Origin: Streptomyces viridiviolaceus
GTDB lineage: Bacteria > Actinomycetota > Actinomycetes > Streptomycetales > Streptomycetaceae
NCBI RefSeq assembly: GCF_014650995.1
Contig: NZ_BMWA01000040.1
Coordinates: 1 to 63,624, forward strand
DNA: 63,624 nucleotides
Direction: 5' to 3'
The position numbers and the translations under genes are program-made. The notes under the pieces are model-generated. The model searched no databases. It saw only the letters and a list, made by a program, of their open reading frames with translations, and was not told the DNA's origin. Shown here in pieces: positions 34,440-43,795 of the stretch (position 1 is the stretch's first letter; the number at the start of each line of letters is the position of its first letter).

Positions 34440-35596
34440 AGCAGTCGGGCTCCTCCCGCGTAGCCGGACATCGCGTCGACCGCGTCCAGGCGCACGACCG
34501 TCCCGGGGCGGGCGGCGTTGACCATCTGTCCCGCGCCGACGTAGATCCCGACGTGGTAGATCGTGGAGTCGCGGCCCGGGGCGTAGGCGTAGAAGACAAG
34601 GTCGCCGGGCTTGAGCGCGCGCGTTCCCGCGCTGGCGGGGATCCGCTGACCGACGCCGGCCTGGGCGGCCGCGGTGCGTGGCAGACGGATCCCGGCCTGG
34701 GCGTAGGCGTAGGTGGTCAGGCCCGAGCAGTCGAAGCCCTTGATGGCTGCGCCGCTTTTGCCGCTGGGGGAGCAGCAGATGCCCGTGCTGGGCCCCTTGG
34801 CGGTGCCGCCGCCCCACGAGTACGGGACACCCCGCTGGGCGAGCGCCGCCTCGATGACGGTACGGACATCCCCCGACACGTTGCCCAGGTCTGGGCTTTT
34901 GGCGGCGGCGGTGTACTGGTCGATCCAGCCGCGCACGTTGGCGACGTACTCGTTGGACCGGTTGTACTGGAAGATCGCGGCTGCCAACTGGGACTGCTTG
35001 GTCAGGTCGCGTCCGTTGCCGCACAGGTAGACGGCGGCGCCGAGGGCGGCGTCGTCGGCGTTGTGCGGGTCGGCTCTCTTGTCGCCGCTGGCGTCTTTGC
35101 CGACGCCGTCCCAGGTGGAGGGCAGGAACTGGAAGGGGCCGACGGCGCGTTCGCCGGTGGCGGTGCCGTCCCAGCGGCCGCCGTCCGTGTCCGGGAAGAC
35201 GGTGGTGTTCCCGCCCGCACCGGAGCCGTTGAGGAGAACCCCGAAGATCTTGGGCCGGATGTCGCCGTTCCCGGCGACACTGCGGCCGATGGCGTGGTTG
35301 GACTCGACCTTGGCGATGCCCGCGAGGATCGGCCAGCGCATCCCCCGGCACTTCGGCACGTGCCTGCCGACCTGCTGGGCGGCGTTCCGGTAGGCGGCCA
35401 GCATCCGAGGCGGGATGTCGGCGACACTGCCGCCCACCGCGATCCCACCGCCATCGTCCCGGGCCCCGGTGGCCAGGGCCACGTACGCGCCCACCGAGTT
35501 GGCGAACGGGGCAGCGCAGCACACCGCACCGAACAACAGCAGCACTCCTGCGCACCCCCACCGCGTGAGACGGCGACGCCGCCGGACAGGCCTCAC
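34436..35596 (-). CDS. Bifunctional wall hydrolase: lysozyme-like and NlpC/P60 domains
   Basis: 386 aa from GTG 35596. N-terminal anchor or signal (WGCAGVLLLFGAVCCAAPFA). The transglycosylase-like domain has the catalytic Glu in KVESNH (E98) and GPFQFLPSTW; the NlpC/P60 C40 peptidase domain has Cys290 (FDCSGL) and His348 (YHVGIYVG). Same architecture as CwlT/Orf14-type enzymes that open peptidoglycan for conjugation in Gram-positive ICEs. Complete and in the expected operon place. Confidence 0.9.
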   Translation of the reverse strand: MRPVRRRRRLTRWGCAGVLLLFGAVCCAAPFANSVGAYVALATGARDDGGGIAVGGSVADIPPRMLAAYRNAAQQVGRHVPKCRGMRWPILAGIAKVESNHAIGRSVAGNGDIRPKIFGVLLNGSGAGGNTTVFPDTDGGRWDGTATGERAVGPFQFLPSTWDGVGKDASGDKRADPHNADDAALGAAVYLCGNGRDLTKQSQLAAAIFQYNRSNEYVANVRGWIDQYTAAAKSPDLGNVSGDVRTVIEAALAQRGVPYSWGGGTAKGPSTGICCSPSGKSGAAIKGFDCSGLTTYAYAQAGIRLPRTAAAQAGVGQRIPASAGTRALKPGDLVFYAYAPGRDSTIYHVGIYVGAGQMVNAARPGTVVRLDAVDAMSGYAGGARLL

Positions 35597-38373
35597 CCCT
35601 GCTCACCCCCCTCGCCTGACTGGCCATCCGGCCGGGACTGCTCCTGGCGCAGACGCTCGGCATCAGGCGCCGTCCTGCGCATCAACTCCTGCATCCGCTC
35701 CCGCGCCTCTTCGCGCGCCTGGCTGCGCGCCCTGCCACCGCCGGGCAGCACAGGACCTCCACGGTCAGGGCGCGGCACCGGCTCGCTGCCCGTCCGGCGG
35801 GCTGATGCCGGCGGAGACGCAGCTGCCGCAGGTGGCTCCTCGGCCCTGCCCTCGGACCGGGCCCCTCCTGGCCGGCCGCGGGCCGACAGGCCTCGGGAAG
35901 CCGTAGAGGGCCCAAGGCTGGGTGGAGCACTGCGGCGCGGGGTTGCTTCCGGGCCGGTCGCGGTCCGTGGCGTGGATGCGGCTGGCAGGCGGCGGCCGGT
36001 GAACGGTACGGGTCCGCCGCGGTCGTCGGCGTGCTCCTGCAGGACCCGGCCGACATGGCGTCCGGTGGCGGTCCAGGCACGGCCGTCCTCGCGCAGCGTG
36101 TTGCCCCAGACCCGGACCTGCTGGCGGACGTCCTGGGAGTAGCGCGAACCACCCGACCGGGCCCGGCGGACGTTGGCCGGCAGCCCGACCGTCGCCCCGT
36201 ACGCGACCCGGCCGCCCCGGTGAAGGATGCGGTACCCGCGGAAACGCACCAGCCGGTTGTGGGCCCGGGTCGACAACAGCGTGCGGTCGCTGTTCTGGTC
36301 GTGCAGCACCTGACCGCTGCGCCGGTCGACGACCTCGCCGTCCTCGTTGCGGTACCGGTCGGGCGGGCCTGAAGGCCGACGCGGCCCTGTACCGCCTGCA
36401 CCACCATCCCCGCCGCCCGACGGGCCGCCCGCGCCCGGGTCTCCGTCCGCGGTGGGCTTGCGCCACTTGGCCAGCTGCTCCTTGTCCGGCCTGCGGCCGA
36501 TCAGCAGCCAGTGCGTGCCCTTGGCGCCGAGCCGGGCGCCCAGTCCACCCACGGCCGCAGCCGCGGAGAGCGGGGCCAGGCCGCGCCCGGCCTCAGCCGT
36601 GGCCTCGGAAAGGATCCGGCCGGTGTCCACGGGCATGCCCGCGCCGTCGACGAGGGAGCCGAGCGCGCCCATCAACCGCTGCCGGGTGCCGAGCATCCCG
36701 AACCGGCCGCCCCCGCCCCCGCCGGCGAGGGCACGCAGCCCACCCCCTCCGTGGCCGCCGAGCGCGGCGGGCGAGTTCATAGCGAGGGTGGCACCGAGTT
36801 CGGAGGTGTCACCGGGCAGGTGGGTGCCGCCGACCTTCGCGTACCGCATCCGCATCGCCATCCGGCGTCCGAAGGAGGCGATGCCGATCAGGAGGCGGCG
36901 GTGCCCAGCGGCGCCCGCGATGGCGAGGACGTCGATGAGCAGGATCCGCTCCACCATCAGGTCGGGGCCGTTGGTGACGGTGGCATCGACGGCGATCCCG
37001 AAGAACGGAATGAACGCGCAGATCCCGACCACGGCCAGGACCGCGATCCCCCACAGCGACAACCACTTCCACACCGACTGGCGCGCGGGCCCCGGCAGCA
37101 TGCCCGCGATGAAGGCGACACCGCCCGCGGCGGCGGCCGCCGCGCACACGCCCTGGGTGCCCAGCAGCACGATCGCGGAGGAGAGCAGCATCCCGCAGAT
37201 GAACAACGCGCCGATCAGCAGGAGGGCGGCGCCGCCGACCCGCCACCAGGTGGGCTTTTGCGCGTAGGCGGCGCAGGCCTTGCCGACGTCGCCGCTCTTC
37301 TTCAGATCGGCGAGGAACGCGGCGAACTGCTGGTCTTCCTCGCTGAGGACGGGGTGGGCCGCATCGAGGAGTTCTCCGCCAGGGGTGAACTCGGGGAGCC
37401 CGCCTTCCGTGCCGTTGTCGCCATCGCCGCGCTCGCAGTACCTCTTGCCGGGGCCCTTGATCTTCTCGCAGGGGTCGTTCTTCTCCTGTTCGGCGTCCCC
37501 GGTCTTGTAGCCGCCGGTGACCCACTTCAGATGGACCGCATAGGCCTTGCGGTCCGAGTCTTTGGCCGGGTCGAGGATCCGCCCGTACTGCAGCAGCATG
37601 TACGGCTTGACGACCAGCGCGTTGGTGACCGAGTCCTGGATCGGGCGGGCCACCTCCGCTGCCGTGACGGGGCCTTCGCCCTCTTGCTCCATGCACTTGA
37701 GCTCCTGGCGGCCGGCCATGCCGTCACAGGGGGACTTGCTGGCGATCTTGCCGCCCCAGTCGTAGGCGTTCACGCTGCGTTGCGCGACCTCGGCACCCAC
37801 CTGCTGCGACTGGCTAAGCGGGCCGTCGGCGGCCAGCAGGTAGTCGGGGCGGACGAACGCCGAGGCGGCGAACGCAGCGATCAGCAGGGTCAGGAAGATC
37901 TCCCCCAGACCGCGGCTGACCCGGCCGCGCACCAGCATGAAGCCGGCGAACACGAACGCCCACGCCAGCAGCAGCCCCTTCAGCCCGAGCTGGTCGACGA
38001 CCACATCGTTGTAGGCGTCGGCGACCTCCTGCGCCGGCCGGGTGAGGATCTTCAGCAGCGGGAAGCGGAAGGCGACCTCGATCGCCCACCCTGCCAGACC
38101 GACCAGCAGCCGGATCAGGGTGAACAGCCCCGACAGGGCGAACGCCAGGGCATGGGTCTTGAAGGCGACGATGGATCCGCCTTCGGCGTTCAGTTCGTAG
38201 CCGTTGATCGGCACGCCCTCGGAGGAGGTGATGTTCAGCGGCGCCAGGAGGTCACCGGTCTCGCTGTTGCTGCCGGCCGCGTACACGACCTGGCTGTTGA
38301 CCATCACGAACACGACGGCAAGCAGCACCGTGAAGCCGGCCGAGCGGAGGGTCGCGCGGTGGGGACGGAACAT
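35593..38373 (-). CDS. VirB6/TrbL-like polytopic conjugation protein
   Basis: 926 aa from ATG 38373 (AGAGG upstream). A signal-like N-terminus (FTVLLAVVFVMVNSQVVYA) and helices at ALAFALSGLFTLIRLLVGLAGW, LLLAWAFVFAGFMLV, LTLLIAAFAASAFV, then a Cys-containing extracytoplasmic loop and a second helical bundle (AALLLIGALFICGMLL, AIAGAAGHRRLLIGIA). The C-terminal 300 residues are hydrophilic, rich in Arg/Gly/Pro, presumably cytoplasmic. It fits the channel-forming VirB6-like component next to VirB4. Confidence 0.75.
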   Translation of the reverse strand: MFRPHRATLRSAGFTVLLAVVFVMVNSQVVYAAGSNSETGDLLAPLNITSSEGVPINGYELNAEGGSIVAFKTHALAFALSGLFTLIRLLVGLAGWAIEVAFRFPLLKILTRPAQEVADAYNDVVVDQLGLKGLLLAWAFVFAGFMLVRGRVSRGLGEIFLTLLIAAFAASAFVRPDYLLAADGPLSQSQQVGAEVAQRSVNAYDWGGKIASKSPCDGMAGRQELKCMEQEGEGPVTAAEVARPIQDSVTNALVVKPYMLLQYGRILDPAKDSDRKAYAVHLKWVTGGYKTGDAEQEKNDPCEKIKGPGKRYCERGDGDNGTEGGLPEFTPGGELLDAAHPVLSEEDQQFAAFLADLKKSGDVGKACAAYAQKPTWWRVGGAALLLIGALFICGMLLSSAIVLLGTQGVCAAAAAAGGVAFIAGMLPGPARQSVWKWLSLWGIAVLAVVGICAFIPFFGIAVDATVTNGPDLMVERILLIDVLAIAGAAGHRRLLIGIASFGRRMAMRMRYAKVGGTHLPGDTSELGATLAMNSPAALGGHGGGGLRALAGGGGGGRFGMLGTRQRLMGALGSLVDGAGMPVDTGRILSEATAEAGRGLAPLSAAAAVGGLGARLGAKGTHWLLIGRRPDKEQLAKWRKPTADGDPGAGGPSGGGDGGAGGTGPRRPSGPPDRYRNEDGEVVDRRSGQVLHDQNSDRTLLSTRAHNRLVRFRGYRILHRGGRVAYGATVGLPANVRRARSGGSRYSQDVRQQVRVWGNTLREDGRAWTATGRHVGRVLQEHADDRGGPVPFTGRRLPAASTPRTATGPEATPRRSAPPSLGPSTASRGLSARGRPGGARSEGRAEEPPAAAASPPASARRTGSEPVPRPDRGGPVLPGGGRARSQAREEARERMQELMRRTAPDAERLRQEQSRPDGQSGEGGEQG

Positions 38374-38374
38374 G

Positions 38375-38740
38375 TCAGCGCTGCCTCTGACTCGCAGCGC
38401 TCGGGCGACGCCACACGAAGAGAGCGGCCAGGCCGGCACCGGCAGCCGCCAGCCTCCACACTGCGCCGGCGACATCTGGGCGACCGGCGGAGGGGTTGGC
38501 GGCGTGAGTGGTCGCGGTGCCGTGCTCGCAATGGTCTTCGGCGGGGTCAACGATCAGCGCGCACGGGTCCTGGCCCGTGGGGCGAGTATCCGTGGCGAAG
38601 GCCTGCCCCGTGTGCGGCCACCACGTCTCCGGCACGCTCACCCCCACGGCCAGGACGAGCACGCCGACCATGACGACCACGATGGTCAGGACACTCGTGG
38701 CCGCGGCACGGCGCCGGGAGAGGGCACGGGTAGAGGGCAT
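38375..38740 (-). CDS. Small two-helix membrane protein
   Basis: 121 aa. Helix 1 is SVLTIVVVMVGVLVLAVGV, a short exported loop has two Cys (DPCALIVDPAEDHCEHG), and helix 2 is VWRLAAAGAGLAALFVW. It starts by overlapping the VirB4 stop and ends one base before the VirB6-like start. Unknown, probably a structural part of the transfer channel. Confidence 0.65.
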   Translation of the reverse strand: MPSTRALSRRRAAATSVLTIVVVMVGVLVLAVGVSVPETWWPHTGQAFATDTRPTGQDPCALIVDPAEDHCEHGTATTHAANPSAGRPDVAGAVWRLAAAGAGLAALFVWRRPSAASQRQR

Positions 38741-41430
38741 CAGATGTGTTCCTTCGGACGGTTCTCGGCGGCCGTACCGGCGGGCGACTCAGGCACGGAA
38801 GGCGAAGCAGCGTGCACCTGACGTCCTGGTGTGGTCGTGATGGATGTGGTGATGCGTTCGATGCGCGGGATGACGGTCTTGACCCGTCCGGTGTTCTGCC
38901 GGGGGCAGGTCAGCAGGAATTCGCCTTCGCGGCCGCTGTGGCCGACGGGGGACAGTCCGCTGGTCACCAGCCGCACCAGTTCCTCGTCGGCGGGGTTGAG
39001 GCCGATGAACTCGAGACCGCGGCGGGCGCGTGTGCTGTCGGTGGTGCGGGCCAGTGCCCGGTAGGCCATCAGGCCGCGGTCGGGGCCGAGTTCCTCGGCG
39101 TCGTGGGATCCGGCGATCAGGCCGGCGCCGTGCTTGCGGCCGTCGTGGAGGATCTCGTGGACCAGCGCGGTGCCCTCCGCGGACGAGGTGAGCCAGTACA
39201 GCTCGTCCAGGACCACGGCGGTGAACCGTTGAGGCTCCTCGAACGCGGTCTGCCGGGCGAGCGCCGCGATCAGATACAGCACCGCGCGGCCGATCAGGGC
39301 TTCCAGCGGCTGCTGGTGCAGGACGTCGGGGTTGTCGAACGCGGCCTTGGGCGGCAGCTTCAGTCCGGCCGTGGTGATCACGATCATGTCGGAGGCGCTG
39401 GAGGCATCCAGCCTGACCGGCGGCAGCGTGGGGTCGAACACCATCCGGGCCAGCGGGTTGGTCGCCACGACTCGGATCAGACCGGCGAGGGTGGCCGCCG
39501 CGTCCTGCCGCCTGCCCGCCTCCGCGCGGGCCATCTCCTCCAGCACACTCACCACCCGCTGCATGGACGGCTTGTCGCCGGCGGCGGCCCGCTCGACGGC
39601 GTGGTGGAGGACCTCGCCGTTGGTGCTCATCGGGCCGATGCCCAGCTGGAGGGTGAGGTAGGACAGGGCGTAGTGGCGGCCCTCCGGGCCGTCGAACATC
39701 TGCAGCGGATCGATGGACACCTCGGCCCTTGCGGCGTCGACGATCTGCACCCGGCCCCGGGCGGCGCTGCGGGCGAAGGTGGCCCACTCGCGCACTGGGG
39801 TGCGGTCGATGCAGATCGCGCAGCCGCCGCGCGCCCACACGGCCTCCGCGATCAGCTTCTGCAGCACACTCTTGCCGGCCCCGAGATCCCCGACGATGCC
39901 CATCGACGCCGACGCGTCCTGCTTGGGCGCGTCGGCCACGTTGATCATCACGGGGCGGGTGGTGCCGCAGTCCAGGTCCAGGCCCAGGAACATCCCGTTC
40001 GGATCGCCGACCTCACTGGTGGTGAAAGCCCCGGACAGCGCCCAGTCCTCGGAGACCTGGTGCTGGGTGAACTCCCGCAGCACGCCCGGCCGCGCGGTCC
40101 CGGGCAGCCCCAGGGCGAACAGGGCTTCCTGCAGTCCGGCAGGCCGTACAGCCCGGTAGTCGGCGCCGCTGAGCAGCGCGGCCAGGGCCCGGGCGCGGGC
40201 GTCGCAGACGGCGGCGGTCGGCCCCCACACCGTCAGCACCGTCACCGACTGCACCTCCACCTCCACGCTGGTGCGCGACAGCCGGGCATCCAGCTCACCC
40301 AGGTCCCGGGCGGCGTCAGTCAGTGAGGCGGGCATGCCGGTGGGCCGGGCGTCGTACTGGTCGGCCTGGTCGATCAGCTCGTTCTTCTTGCGCCGCACCT
40401 GATCCCGCGCCTTCTCCGCCGGCACGAGCGTCAGGTCGACGGCGTAGTCGACCGGGAAGTCGAGCATCTCCAGCTGAGCGAACAGATCCGCGGCCTCCGC
40501 ACCGACCGCGGGCGGGCACTCGGCCAACGCCAACTGCGCCTGGTAACCGACCCCGGCATCGGACTCGACCTGCAGCCACCGCCGCCGCAGCGGCGACCCG
40601 GCCTGCAGCCGCCACCAGGCGGAACGGCCCGACCGCGTGATACGGCCCGCGCCCTTCAGCTCGTCGGCATCGTCCAGCCCGGGGTCGATGCCGCCCTCCT
40701 GCAGGCGTGCCTGGCCGAGGTCGGCGTAACTGGGGGAGCGCAGCACCCCGCCCTGCACGTGCCCGCCGTACAGGTCGCTGGTCTCGGCCTCGCTCAACAG
40801 CGGCTCTGTCAGGCCGCGGTGCAGGGCGTGCTGGATCATCCACACGATCTCCGCCGGACGGGCTGGACGGAACGCGATGCCGCCGGCGAGCGCGGCCTCC
40901 ACCCGCGACGCCTGCTCGCGGTACGCGCTCACCTCACGGCGCGCCACGGGCGCGGCCCGCATGCCCAGCACGGGTGCGACGTCTGCCCACATCGCTCCCA
41001 GCGACGTGGCCACCTGCCCGCCTGCGGCGGTGTTCTGCAGGGGCACCGCCAGCCACAGCGTGCGGCGGTGCATCTCCTGGCCCTCCAGCAGATCCAGGGT
41101 CGCTTCGACGTTCTCCACCCACGGATGCGCACCCTCACCCGGAGCCTGCCCAGCCGGCTCGATGCCCTCGATCATCCTGAGGGCGACCTCGCCGGGATCG
41201 ACCTGCGCGCACAGCCCGAACAACCGCGGCGCCCCGGACAACGACCGCACCAAATGCGTGACCTTGGCAAGCTGCTCATCCCGGACCGCGGCGGGCACGT
41301 AGGTGCCCTGAACCGTCTCCGCCCGCTGCCCCTTCGCGTCGGGGCCGGGGTGCAGGCGGTAGACGGCCCACACGCTGCCCTGTGTCGACCAGACCAGGTG
41401 CCCGGCGATGTGACGGACCGGAACCCTCAC
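38740..41430 (-). CDS. VirB4/ConE-type conjugation ATPase
   Basis: 896 aa from GTG 41430 (GTGA overlap). A long N-terminal region with VWAVYRLHPGPDA and AVPLQNTAAGGQVA, then Walker A GIVGDLGAGKSVLQKL at about residues 510-520, ICIDRTPVREW, and Walker B-type FTAVVLDELYWLTSSAEG with the following GLIAGSHDAEELG. This is the signature energiser of type IV secretion systems. Flanked by PrgI-like and VirB6-like genes as in FATA-class systems. Confidence 0.88.
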   Translation of the reverse strand: MRVPVRHIAGHLVWSTQGSVWAVYRLHPGPDAKGQRAETVQGTYVPAAVRDEQLAKVTHLVRSLSGAPRLFGLCAQVDPGEVALRMIEGIEPAGQAPGEGAHPWVENVEATLDLLEGQEMHRRTLWLAVPLQNTAAGGQVATSLGAMWADVAPVLGMRAAPVARREVSAYREQASRVEAALAGGIAFRPARPAEIVWMIQHALHRGLTEPLLSEAETSDLYGGHVQGGVLRSPSYADLGQARLQEGGIDPGLDDADELKGAGRITRSGRSAWWRLQAGSPLRRRWLQVESDAGVGYQAQLALAECPPAVGAEAADLFAQLEMLDFPVDYAVDLTLVPAEKARDQVRRKKNELIDQADQYDARPTGMPASLTDAARDLGELDARLSRTSVEVEVQSVTVLTVWGPTAAVCDARARALAALLSGADYRAVRPAGLQEALFALGLPGTARPGVLREFTQHQVSEDWALSGAFTTSEVGDPNGMFLGLDLDCGTTRPVMINVADAPKQDASASMGIVGDLGAGKSVLQKLIAEAVWARGGCAICIDRTPVREWATFARSAARGRVQIVDAARAEVSIDPLQMFDGPEGRHYALSYLTLQLGIGPMSTNGEVLHHAVERAAAGDKPSMQRVVSVLEEMARAEAGRRQDAAATLAGLIRVVATNPLARMVFDPTLPPVRLDASSASDMIVITTAGLKLPPKAAFDNPDVLHQQPLEALIGRAVLYLIAALARQTAFEEPQRFTAVVLDELYWLTSSAEGTALVHEILHDGRKHGAGLIAGSHDAEELGPDRGLMAYRALARTTDSTRARRGLEFIGLNPADEELVRLVTSGLSPVGHSGREGEFLLTCPRQNTGRVKTVIPRIERITTSITTTPGRQVHAASPSVPESPAGTAAENRPKEHI

Positions 41431-41984
41431 CGCACACCCCCGCCCTGTCCGGCGAGCGCGAGGAGCTGCTGCACGCCCGACTCCGGAACCGGCCGCGCCA
41501 GCGGCTGAGAAGGCAACACCGCCGACCGGCGGCCGTCCCGGGCCCGGACGTCATCCGGCTCCTGGGCGGCGCGCTCCCGCACCGTCGCAGGAACAGCCGG
41601 ACAAGCTCCCTCGAGGGTGAAGCCGCCCAGTACGGGGCGGGCGGCGTGGTCGCGGGCGGCCCTGCCACCCGTCCGGCCGCCCTGTGGCTGCCAGACAAGC
41701 AGCAGCCAGCCCAGCGCCGCCTGCAGCGGGGCACGCCCTTTGACCTTGGGCCGGCGTACCGCCCACACGGCCAGCACCCAGGCCACGACGGGAACCGGGC
41801 CCATCCACGACCACCAGCTGATGGTCTTGACGAGGAGGAAGCCACCACCGACGAGGACGGCGATCTGCGCGGGAGTGTAGGGACCGAGCGGGATCTTCCA
41901 GTCGGCCACCTTCCCCAGCACCCACGGATGACGGCGCGCGGTCGTGTAGAAACGCCCGACCCTGCTCGCGGCAGCCGCGCTCAC
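41427..41984 (-). CDS. PrgI/SCO6880-like conjugation membrane protein
   Basis: 185 aa, GTG start with GTGA overlap. Residues about 25-80 (WVLGKVADWKIPLGPYTPAQIAVLVGGGFLL, MGPVPVVAWVLAVWAVRRPKVKGR) hold two helices with a short loop, the PrgI pattern (VirB3-like partner of VirB4). The C-terminal third (FTLEGACPAVPATVRERAAQ) is soluble. Immediate proximity to VirB4 supports the call. Confidence 0.7.
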   Translation of the reverse strand: MSAAAASRVGRFYTTARRHPWVLGKVADWKIPLGPYTPAQIAVLVGGGFLLVKTISWWSWMGPVPVVAWVLAVWAVRRPKVKGRAPLQAALGWLLLVWQPQGGRTGGRAARDHAARPVLGGFTLEGACPAVPATVRERAAQEPDDVRARDGRRSAVLPSQPLARPVPESGVQQLLALAGQGGGVR

Positions 41985-42322
41985 AGCAGCCCTCCCGCGC
42001 CACCCGAGCCCACACGCGCGGCCGGGTCGGTCCCCTGCACGAGTCCCGGGACGGCGGGGGCGCCGTTGGCGGGGTTCTTCACCTCGTCGGTGAACATATC
42101 CGCGAGATCCTCACGGGAGTCGTACAAGCCCAGCGCGATGATCATCAGCAGGAGAGCGCCGATCCCGGCCTTCAGGCTGAACCTCTGGACCATGATCACG
42201 ACGACCAGCACGATCAGTCCGGCCTGCAGGCCCTTGGTCGCCCAGTCCTCGAACATGGTGATCCAGCTGTCACCGAGATCGTCCAGCTGCCCGGCCAGCA
42301 CTACGTCGCGCACCATGTTCAC
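41981..42322 (-). CDS. Small conjugation membrane protein
   Basis: About 113 aa from GTG 42322 (GTGA overlap with the TcpC-like stop; ATG 42316 is also possible). Two helices (GLQAGLIVLVVVIMVQRF and AGIGALLLMIIALGLY), then a hydrophilic tail. In Gram-positive transfer operons a protein like this sits between the TcpC and PrgI genes. No enzymatic motif. Confidence 0.65.
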   Translation of the reverse strand: MNMVRDVVLAGQLDDLGDSWITMFEDWATKGLQAGLIVLVVVIMVQRFSLKAGIGALLLMIIALGLYDSREDLADMFTDEVKNPANGAPAVPGLVQGTDPAARVGSGGAGGLL

Positions 42323-43254
42323 CGCGCACCCCCGCCCTGGACGGTCCCGGACTCCAGCGAGGCGACGTCCCACCGGCCGGAGCGGGCCGTGAGCGCGAGC
42401 TCGTAGGCCAGCGGCCACCGGCCGGCGTCATCACGCGCCTCGGCCTGCACCATGACCCGGACCTTCGTCCCGTCGGCCGGCACCTGCCCGGCGGCCGCGG
42501 CCTCCTCGACAGCCGACACCTCCCGCACCGTGACCGCCCGGTAGGGGGCGGGGAAGACGGGCGTGAGCTTCACCCCGGGCGCGAGGTAGCGGTCGACCTC
42601 TCCGGTGCCGGTGAGGTAGGCGCCGAGGAACTCACCCACCGTCGACGACAGGGCACCGTCGGAAGGAACGCTCACCGTGTACGGGGATGCGGGCACCGTG
42701 GCCCGGGCCGGACCGGCCACGACCCCCGGAGCACCGGTCACCGCGAACGAGACACCCGTCCGGTCGGTGGCCACGGGGACGACGAAGTAGCGCACCGTGC
42801 TGTCGGCGTACTGCGCAGCCACCGTCACCGCCCACGCGCTCCCGTTGCGCTGCACACTGCGCACGGCGGTCACGGACCGGAGCTTGGACGGTGCACCGGC
42901 TGCAGGATCCGGCAGCGCGACGTCCGGTGCGAGGGACTGTGCAAGACGCGCCTGCGCACTGCCCGCTTCATCCGCGTTGCTGCGCAGCCACGCGTCGATG
43001 AACATCTGCGCATAGCCCGTGGGGTCGGCCGTGTCCGCTGCAGTGCGCACCGGGGCCGGCTTGTGGGGGGCGGCAGCCTTGGCGGTGGCCGGGCCGGACG
43101 TCACCGCGACGCCCAGGGCAATGGGGCCGGCCGCGATCGCGGTGAACAGAGCCAGGCGCGACAGACGCACGCGCCGCCGCATCTTCTCCAGCTCGACGCC
43201 CGCAGCAATCGCGGGGACGGCCTCGCTCCGCGAAGCCTTCTTGCCAGGGGGCAT
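42319..43254 (-). CDS. TcpC/VirB8-like conjugal transfer protein
   Basis: 311 aa; ATG 43254 with GGGAG 8 bases upstream (TTG 43260 is also in frame). A cytoplasmic stub, one helix (LALFTAIAAGPIALGVAVTSG), then two NTF2-like halves: GYAQMFIDAWLRSN through YFVVPV, and TVGEFLGAYLTGTGEVDRYL through ELALTARSGRWDVASL. TcpC-family proteins dimerise in the envelope as VirB8 equivalents. First gene of the leftward transfer operon; the repeat-rich promoter region lies upstream. Confidence 0.82.
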   Translation of the reverse strand: MPPGKKASRSEAVPAIAAGVELEKMRRRVRLSRLALFTAIAAGPIALGVAVTSGPATAKAAAPHKPAPVRTAADTADPTGYAQMFIDAWLRSNADEAGSAQARLAQSLAPDVALPDPAAGAPSKLRSVTAVRSVQRNGSAWAVTVAAQYADSTVRYFVVPVATDRTGVSFAVTGAPGVVAGPARATVPASPYTVSVPSDGALSSTVGEFLGAYLTGTGEVDRYLAPGVKLTPVFPAPYRAVTVREVSAVEEAAAAGQVPADGTKVRVMVQAEARDDAGRWPLAYELALTARSGRWDVASLESGTVQGGGAR

Positions 43255-43315
43255 GGTCAAACTCCCAGGTCAGGAACGGTTGTTGCTGACCAAGAGGAAA
43301 TCCATCAGCCCCGAC

Positions 43316-43415
43316 CCGACCACCGACCACACAACCCCGACCACGATCACGAACAGGTCACGAAACCCGTGGTCGGCCCGACCACAACCCCGACCAAGGG
43401 CCCGACCACGACCCA
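43316..43415. repeat. CCGACCA cluster with a 17-bp palindrome
   Basis: CCGACCA or its complement occurs at least seven times in about 100 bases. One pair makes the palindrome GTGGTCGGCCCGACCAC around 43369-43385. Clustered, phased heptamers are typical of binding sites for plasmid replication, partition or transfer proteins. Confidence 0.65.
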
Positions 43416-43502
43416 CAGGTCCGACCGGACCCCACCCACCACAGCGGCGAGGGAGGAGAAGTCACGCGCCGGCACCCGGGAAGACGACGGCGGGGCTCCC
43501 GG

Positions 43503-43655
43503 CTGCGCACCAGCGGACCGACTGCGCAGCCTGAGGCGACTGCGCATCCCCGCTGTGCGCAAACGCCCTCCCACGCCGACTGTGCAGGACCCCCAACGCG
43601 TTGCGCAGCCACCTGCACATTGAGCGCCGGGGCGTTGCGCAGCCGCGAGTGCGCA
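43503..43655. repeat. TGCGCA-type iteron array
   Basis: Around nine TGCGCA or near variants (TGTGCA, TGCACA) within 150 bases, commonly preceded by C: CTGCGCAC, CTGCGCAG, CTGCGCAT, CTGTGCAG, TTGCGCAG. Spacing is 15-25 bases. It resembles iterons close to a replication gene. Confidence 0.5.
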
Positions 43656-43692
43656 CACTCGCCACGCACGCGAAAGGCCCCTTGGTCGGCCG

Positions 43693-43755
43693 GACCATGG
43701 AGCCGACCATGGCTGGTCAGTGCGCATGCCGCGCTTTCGCGACGGGTGGTCGGGG
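43693..43755 (+). repeat. 63-bp direct repeat, copy 1
   Basis: Starts GACCATGGAGCCGACCATGG and ends GGGTGGTCGGGG. It matches copy 2 at 61 of 63 positions, at a 103-base interval, and contains both orientations of the CCGACCA heptamer. Confidence 0.8.
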
Positions 43756-43795
43756 GTGGTGGCGGCTCGTCTGGTCGGGGGTGCGGGATGGGCCC

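Noticed and set aside
34553..36142. 529-codon rightward frame across the wall hydrolase and VirB6-like genes
   Set aside because: Antisense to two recognised genes with strong motifs.
36511..38673. 720-codon rightward open frame antisense to the VirB6-like gene
   Set aside because: Low-complexity Gly/Arg/Gln sequence, no domain, shadow of the opposite strand.
38746..40326. 526-codon rightward frame antisense to VirB4
   Set aside because: Mirror of the VirB4 gene, no domain.
43503..43655. CRISPR-like array
   Set aside because: The TGCGCA units are only 6-8 bases with irregular gaps and no spacer/repeat structure; they look like iterons.
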